Source: Arthrobacter celericrescens (GTDB lineage Bacteria; Actinomycetota; Actinomycetes; Actinomycetales; Micrococcaceae). Taken from it: a stretch of DNA of 64,000 nt. Under the pieces are notes generated by a model that was not told the DNA's origin, did no database searches, and saw only the letters and a program-made list of their open reading frames with translations. A program made the position numbers and the translations under genes. How positions within the stretch are numbered: the stretch's first letter is position 1; each line of letters begins with the position of its first letter. The stretch lies in NCBI RefSeq assembly GCF_003614925.1, contig NZ_QYLP01000101.1:1-64000 (forward strand). Direction: 5' to 3'. Shown here piece after piece: positions 60,017-64,000 of the stretch.

Positions 60017-60325
60017 CTACAGCTTGATTTCGATGTTCACGTCAGCCGGCAGGTCGAGACGCATGAGCGAGTCAACAGCCTTCGGCGTGGGGTCGATGAT
60101 GTCGATCAGACGCTTGTGAGTACGCATTTCGAAGTGCTCACGGCTGTCCTTGTACTTGTGGGGAGAGCGGATAACGCAGTACACGTTCTTCTCCGTCGGA
60201 AGCGGCACCGGGCCTACTACCGTTGCGCCTGCGCGCGTGACCGTCTCAACGATCTTCCGTGCTGAAACATCAATGACCTCGTGGTCATATGACTTCAGCC
60301 GGATGCGGATTTTTTGTCCCGCCAT
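60017..60325 (-). CDS. rpsJ: 30S ribosomal protein S10
   Basis: Head protein, also NusE in transcription antitermination, 102 residues: [19 protein letters not shown] and the C-terminal [11 protein letters not shown]. It opens the S10 operon; a 382-base gap lies upstream. tufA/fusA are not in the window. Confidence 0.97.
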
Positions 60326-60707
60326 GTCGCCTGACTCTCTTTCAGTCTGTGCTTCCCTGGGTTAGGGCTGCCCTGTTTACTTGCGTTCCGTGGCTGCCGA
60401 AGCAATTGAGGCTTTACCACCACCCACCGCACGGCTTGAATCCGGAAATTCCGGGTTCCTCAAACCGCCGATGCTCCGACCCCCGCGGTCGGGCGTGTCG
60501 CGCTTTTCACGCAAAACGATCCGTCATTCCTTGGGGGATCAGGGTTATGTTTGGGCTCCAGCCTGGACCCTGCACCCGGCATTATCCGGATCGGGACGCG
60601 AAGGAGCGCTTGAACAACTCATCTAGTATGCCGGAATTCGCCGGCAGATGCGAATCGGGCTGCCGGAACCCGTTGCCATCGTCCGCGGCGGTGATCATGA
60701 TGGGGGC
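60326..60707. other. Gap between the S10 operon and the beta-glucosidase gene
   Basis: A 382-base gap between divergent genes. It must hold the S10 operon promoter and leader and the beta-glucosidase promoter. I see no gene or clear riboregulator in it. Confidence 0.5.
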
Positions 60708-62156
60708 ATGACCGTCCAGGCAGGACCCACCGTAGAGCATCTTGCAGGCCTGTTCCCTGCCGGATTCATCCTCGGAGTCGCCACCGCGGCGTTCCAGATC
60801 GAGGGCTCCCTGGACGTGGACGGCCGGGGACCGTCCAGCTGGGACGCGTTCGCAGAGAAGCCCGGGACGATCACCGACGGCGCGTCAGCCGCCGTCGCCT
60901 GCGACCACTATAACCGCAGCGGCGAAGACATCGCCCTGATGCGGGAGCTCGGCGTCGATTCCTACCGTTTCTCCCTGTCCTGGTCCCGGATCCAGCCGGA
61001 CGGCAGGGGTCCGGCGAACGAGCAGGGGCTGGACTTCTATGACCGCCTGACCGACAAGCTGCTTGCTGCCGGCATCTCCCCCATGGCGACCCTCTTCCAT
61101 TGGGATACTCCCCTGGCATTGGAGCACGACGGCGGGTGGCTCAGCCGCGCGACGGCCGGAAGGTTCGCCGACTATGTCGCCCTGGTCGCTGCCCGCCTGG
61201 GCGACCGGATTGCCCAGTGGGTCACCCTGAATGAACCGGTGTCCGTGGCGCTTCAGGGCTACGGCCTCGGGGTCCACGCGCCGGGCCGCCGGCTCCTGTT
61301 CGACGCGCTCCCGGCAGTCCACCACCAGTTGCTGGGCCACGGCCTGGCGGTCCAGGCCATTCGTGCGGCCCGAGCAATCGGCCGCATCGGCGTGGCCAAC
61401 ATGCACGCGCCCGTCAGCCCCGCAGGTGCGGGCTTCAAGGACGGGCTGATGGCAACCACTTTCGACCTGCTGGTTAACCGCATCTTCGCCGACCCGCTCC
61501 TGACCGGAAGCTATCCGACACCGCCGCTGTTGGTGCGCCCGTGGTTCAAGGTGCTCGGCAACGCCTCCGACGACGACATGCGGGTCATCCACCAGCCCCT
61601 GGACTTCTACGGGGTCAACTACTACTATCCTGTCAGGATCGCGGCCGGCGGAGGCACCCACAGCACCCCGGCGGGCGACAGCGAGATGATGGCCAAGTTG
61701 CCCTTCCACCTGGTGCCGTTCCCTGAGTACGGGGTCACGGGCTTCGGGTGGCCGGTGGCTCCCGATCACCTCGGGACCCTGCTCCGCTCCCTCAAGGACC
61801 GCTATGGCCAGGCCCTGCCGCCGGTGATGATCACCGAGAGCGGCGCGAGCTTCCCGGAACCCGCGCGCGTTACCGGAACGCTGCGGGACCAGGACCGGAT
61901 CGAATACCTCGCCGGCCACCTGGGCCACGTGCTGGCTGCGACCGGTCCGGGCGGCATTGCCCACGACGTCGAACTGCTCGGCTACTACGTCTGGACGCTC
62001 CTGGACAATTTCGAATGGGCTGCCGGATTCTCACAGCGCTTCGGCCTGGTCCATGTGGACTTCGAAACCCTGCAAAGGACACCCAAGGAATCCTTCTACT
62101 GGTACAGGTCACTCAGCCGGGCACGCCGCAGCCGACTGCGAGGGCAGACTGCCTAG
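60708..62156 (+). CDS. GH1 beta-glucosidase
   Basis: A 482-residue cytosolic family 1 glycoside hydrolase, probably releasing glucose (or related sugars) from beta-linked oligosaccharides. The acid/base Glu176 lies in VTLNEPVS and the nucleophile Glu377 in MITESGA. The usual GH1 start FPAGFILGVATAAFQIEG and the YRFSLSWSRIQP block are present. The motif ITESG replaces the commoner ITENG. ATG 60708 follows GATGGGGG and is preferred to an earlier start. No transporter is adjacent, so the natural substrate is open. Confidence 0.93.
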   Translation: MTVQAGPTVEHLAGLFPAGFILGVATAAFQIEGSLDVDGRGPSSWDAFAEKPGTITDGASAAVACDHYNRSGEDIALMRELGVDSYRFSLSWSRIQPDGRGPANEQGLDFYDRLTDKLLAAGISPMATLFHWDTPLALEHDGGWLSRATAGRFADYVALVAARLGDRIAQWVTLNEPVSVALQGYGLGVHAPGRRLLFDALPAVHHQLLGHGLAVQAIRAARAIGRIGVANMHAPVSPAGAGFKDGLMATTFDLLVNRIFADPLLTGSYPTPPLLVRPWFKVLGNASDDDMRVIHQPLDFYGVNYYYPVRIAAGGGTHSTPAGDSEMMAKLPFHLVPFPEYGVTGFGWPVAPDHLGTLLRSLKDRYGQALPPVMITESGASFPEPARVTGTLRDQDRIEYLAGHLGHVLAATGPGGIAHDVELLGYYVWTLLDNFEWAAGFSQRFGLVHVDFETLQRTPKESFYWYRSLSRARRSRLRGQTA

Positions 62157-62194
62157 GGCAGCGGCCGTTTTGGCACAACCCTGCTGAAACCCAC

Positions 62195-62320
62195 CTACTG
62201 CCGCCTGTTTGCCTGGCGGATCCTCTTCGCCCGGTCGATCTCATGCCGGAAATACTTGCGGCCCCACAGGAAACCGACGGCAACCACGGCCAGGACGGCA
62301 AGCACAATCAGGAACTCCAC
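62195..62320 (-). CDS. Small single-span membrane protein (41 residues)
   Basis: A compact gene: GTG at 62320 behind GAGAGGAG, 41 codons, TAG. The product has one hydrophobic helix (FLIVLAVLAVVAVGFLWG) followed by a strongly basic tail (RKYFRHEIDRAKRIRQANRR). The positive-inside rule puts the C-terminus in the cytoplasm. It starts 64 bases after the large membrane protein gene in the same direction and could be co-expressed. Family not recognised. Confidence 0.7.
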   Translation of the reverse strand: MEFLIVLAVLAVVAVGFLWGRKYFRHEIDRAKRIRQANRRQ

Positions 62321-62384
62321 GGATGACTCCTCTCTCCAGCAGTAACCGTATCAAGGGCCGGCCCGGTCCGCACCGCCGGGGCGT

Positions 62385-64000
62385 TCAGTCCTTGAGCTGG
62401 CTGCCGGCGACGTCCTTGGTCCGGTTCAAGCGCCAGACTGCGAACCCGATGAGCGCCAGGGCCGTCAAGGCGAGCATGGCGAAGGCGTAGGAACGAAGCG
62501 CCCACAAAACGCACAGGGCGACCCCCAGTGCACCCCACCAGGTGAAAGTCCGTGAGCTCAGCAGCAGCCCGGCAAGCAGCAGCAGGGCGTACCCGGCCAG
62601 GATCCACAGTTGCCGGGCAGGTGTGCCTGACAGCAGGCTCGCCGCCGCGGACAACGTCAGCAGGACGGAACCAGCGATCAGCCAGGCCCGCCCGCTCGTC
62701 CTCGCCGAGCGGATGTAGCACAGCATGGCTATAACGGCTCCGAGGACGACGTACCACTGCACCACCCAGAAGAAGTCCGGCACGCGCCCGTGCACAAAGA
62801 GGAGCGAGCGCTGCACTGCGGCCACCACCAGGACCGAGCCCGCCTCGGCGCAGTTCCAGGCAAGCTTCCGGGGAACCTCCGCGACGGCGGCGGCCACGGC
62901 CGCGGCCAGCAGGCACGCCCCGGTGAGCGCGGTTTCGTCGCGGAGCAGGCCGTCCAGTGCAGCCAGTCCCAGGCCCGCAGTGGCACCGGCCGCAAGGGAA
63001 ACCCGCCGCCAGGGCTGCCAGCGGATCGCGGGCAACCCTGCGCGGCAGAGCGTGTAAAGCAGGAACGCAGCACCTGCGCAGCCGTACAGCCAGGGCTGGA
63101 ACCCGGCCCAGGCTCCGTCGTCCCCATCTGGCAGCCCAACGCCCAGCATGCCTGCAGCCAGTGCCGTAGCTCCGGCAAGGGTGAGCGGAACCGCCGCGGC
63201 ATAGGCTGCCGGAACGCCTTCGACGTGCGAAGCTTCAAAGCACAGGAACGCGGCGAGCAGGACCGCAAGACCGAAGGCCGTCCACGACATCCCCGGCGAC
63301 ACAACGATGGCAGCGCCAGTGAACCCGGCCGCCGCGGCCAACCAGAACCACCGTTCACGCGGCGACGGGCCCGGCGCGAACCACAGCCTGGCGCCCATGG
63401 CCGCAAGGGCAAGGGCAAACAGGGTGAGGAGCATGCCTTCCTCCGTCAGGAACGGCGCGCCAAGCCATTCCCAGCCGTTCAACGGATGGTCCACGCCTGC
63501 GGCCCAGACGGCAGCGATTGCCGCCGGAACCGCGATGTACTCCGCTCCGCGCGCGGCTAGCCACCGGCTGGCGGCCAGCGCGCTGCACCCCAGCAGCAGG
63601 AACTCCAGCAGCAGGACCGAGCGTCCGCCGTCGTCGGGCTGCTGGGCGGCGTAGCCCAAGGGAAGCAGCGCCTGCGCGGCAAGGGTGATCCAGACGGCGG
63701 CCTGTTGGAAGGGGAAGGCATCAAGGCGCTTGCGCATGCCGTACCGGATCGCGTGCTGAAGCAGGAACACGGCCGCGAAGGTCAGCGACACCACGGTAGC
63801 CGAGGCGGAGATGTCGTGCGCAAGCACGCCGGCCAGGACCGCGGTGAGCACCCTGGCGGCGGCGAAATGGACGCCCTTGGCGGCACGCTGAACCGACGCC
63901 GGAACCATGACGGCACTGAAGACGGCGAAGACCGCCAGGATCAGTTCGAGCTCGTGGATCCTGCTTCCGCGGAGCGACAAGAGCAGCACGAGTGCGGCCG
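62385..64000 (-). CDS. Large polytopic membrane protein, 5' end outside the window
   Basis: At least 537 residues, nearly all hydrophobic, with about 16 or more membrane helices and short polar loops, for example the loop LFVHGRVPDFFWVVQWY. The frame stays open to the window edge (AALVLLLSLRGSRIHELEL), so the start lies beyond 64000; a GTG at 63989 is not convincing. The C-terminus is short and charged (RLNRTKDVAGSQLKD). It looks like the membrane proteins of unknown function (DUF2339-like or SCO7x-type) in actinobacteria, from general character only. No function assigned. Confidence 0.65.
   Translation of the reverse strand, partial: AALVLLLSLRGSRIHELELILAVFAVFSAVMVPASVQRAAKGVHFAAARVLTAVLAGVLAHDISASATVVSLTFAAVFLLQHAIRYGMRKRLDAFPFQQAAVWITLAAQALLPLGYAAQQPDDGGRSVLLLEFLLLGCSALAASRWLAARGAEYIAVPAAIAAVWAAGVDHPLNGWEWLGAPFLTEEGMLLTLFALALAAMGARLWFAPGPSPRERWFWLAAAAGFTGAAIVVSPGMSWTAFGLAVLLAAFLCFEASHVEGVPAAYAAAVPLTLAGATALAAGMLGVGLPDGDDGAWAGFQPWLYGCAGAAFLLYTLCRAGLPAIRWQPWRRVSLAAGATAGLGLAALDGLLRDETALTGACLLAAAVAAAVAEVPRKLAWNCAEAGSVLVVAAVQRSLLFVHGRVPDFFWVVQWYVVLGAVIAMLCYIRSARTSGRAWLIAGSVLLTLSAAASLLSGTPARQLWILAGYALLLLAGLLLSSRTFTWWGALGVALCVLWALRSYAFAMLALTALALIGFAVWRLNRTKDVAGSQLKD

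Overview
The window is chromosomal DNA of a high-GC Gram-positive bacterium. Gene order (rpsJ to rplO, secY-adk, map, infA-rpmJ-rpsM-rpsK-rpoA-rplQ-truA, rplM-rpsI-glmM-coaA), many GTG/TTG starts and acidic or glycine-rich extensions on several ribosomal proteins point to an actinobacterium, most likely Arthrobacter/Pseudarthrobacter or a close Micrococcaceae relative (inference from gene content, not a search). I found no rRNA, tRNA or CRISPR array.

Layout. 1-6200: mannitol PTS (mtlD, mtlA), a TetR regulator, and the general PTS proteins EI and HPr. 6281-10000: coaA, a VanY-type lipoprotein carboxypeptidase, mscL and glmM. 10213-11197: rpsI and rplM. 11507-19723: a complete actinobacterial Tad/Flp pilus operon running from a prepilin peptidase to a second Flp-like pilin. 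19724-25700: an accessory, decaying region with a frameshifted gene, one insertion sequence nested inside another (8-bp target duplication visible), a decayed glycoside-hydrolase remnant and a small secreted protein. 25703-29830: truA back to infA (alpha-operon genes, minus strand). 30041-41695: a peptidase and a divergent catabolic locus made of a dipeptide-type ABC transporter flanked by two paralogous TIM-barrel proteins, and opposite them a GntR regulator, an atypical amidohydrolase and an OHCU-decarboxylase-like protein. 41804-42634: map. 42663-48330: five overlapping genes resembling an ole-type (long-chain beta-lactone/olefin) pathway without an oleB, but with a P450 and a glycosyltransferase. 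48434-60325: adk, secY and the spc and S10 ribosomal operons. 60708-64000: a GH1 beta-glucosidase, a 41-residue membrane protein and a large membrane protein cut by the window edge.

How it works together. The ribosomal superoperon found in many actinobacteria is split here, with metabolic cargo inserted at its internal boundaries (adk/map, map/infA, truA/rplM). Strong hairpin terminators mark most breaks: after rpsI, rplO, rpsQ, adk, ptsH, mscL/glmM, the tad operon and the UraD/map convergence. The two loci most likely to hold undescribed biology are the oleB-less ole-like cluster, predicted to make a modified long-chain beta-lactone or derivative, and the ABC/amidohydrolase/OHCU-like locus, predicted to import and open a nitrogen-rich, perhaps cyclic, compound under control of a perfect 18-bp palindromic operator.
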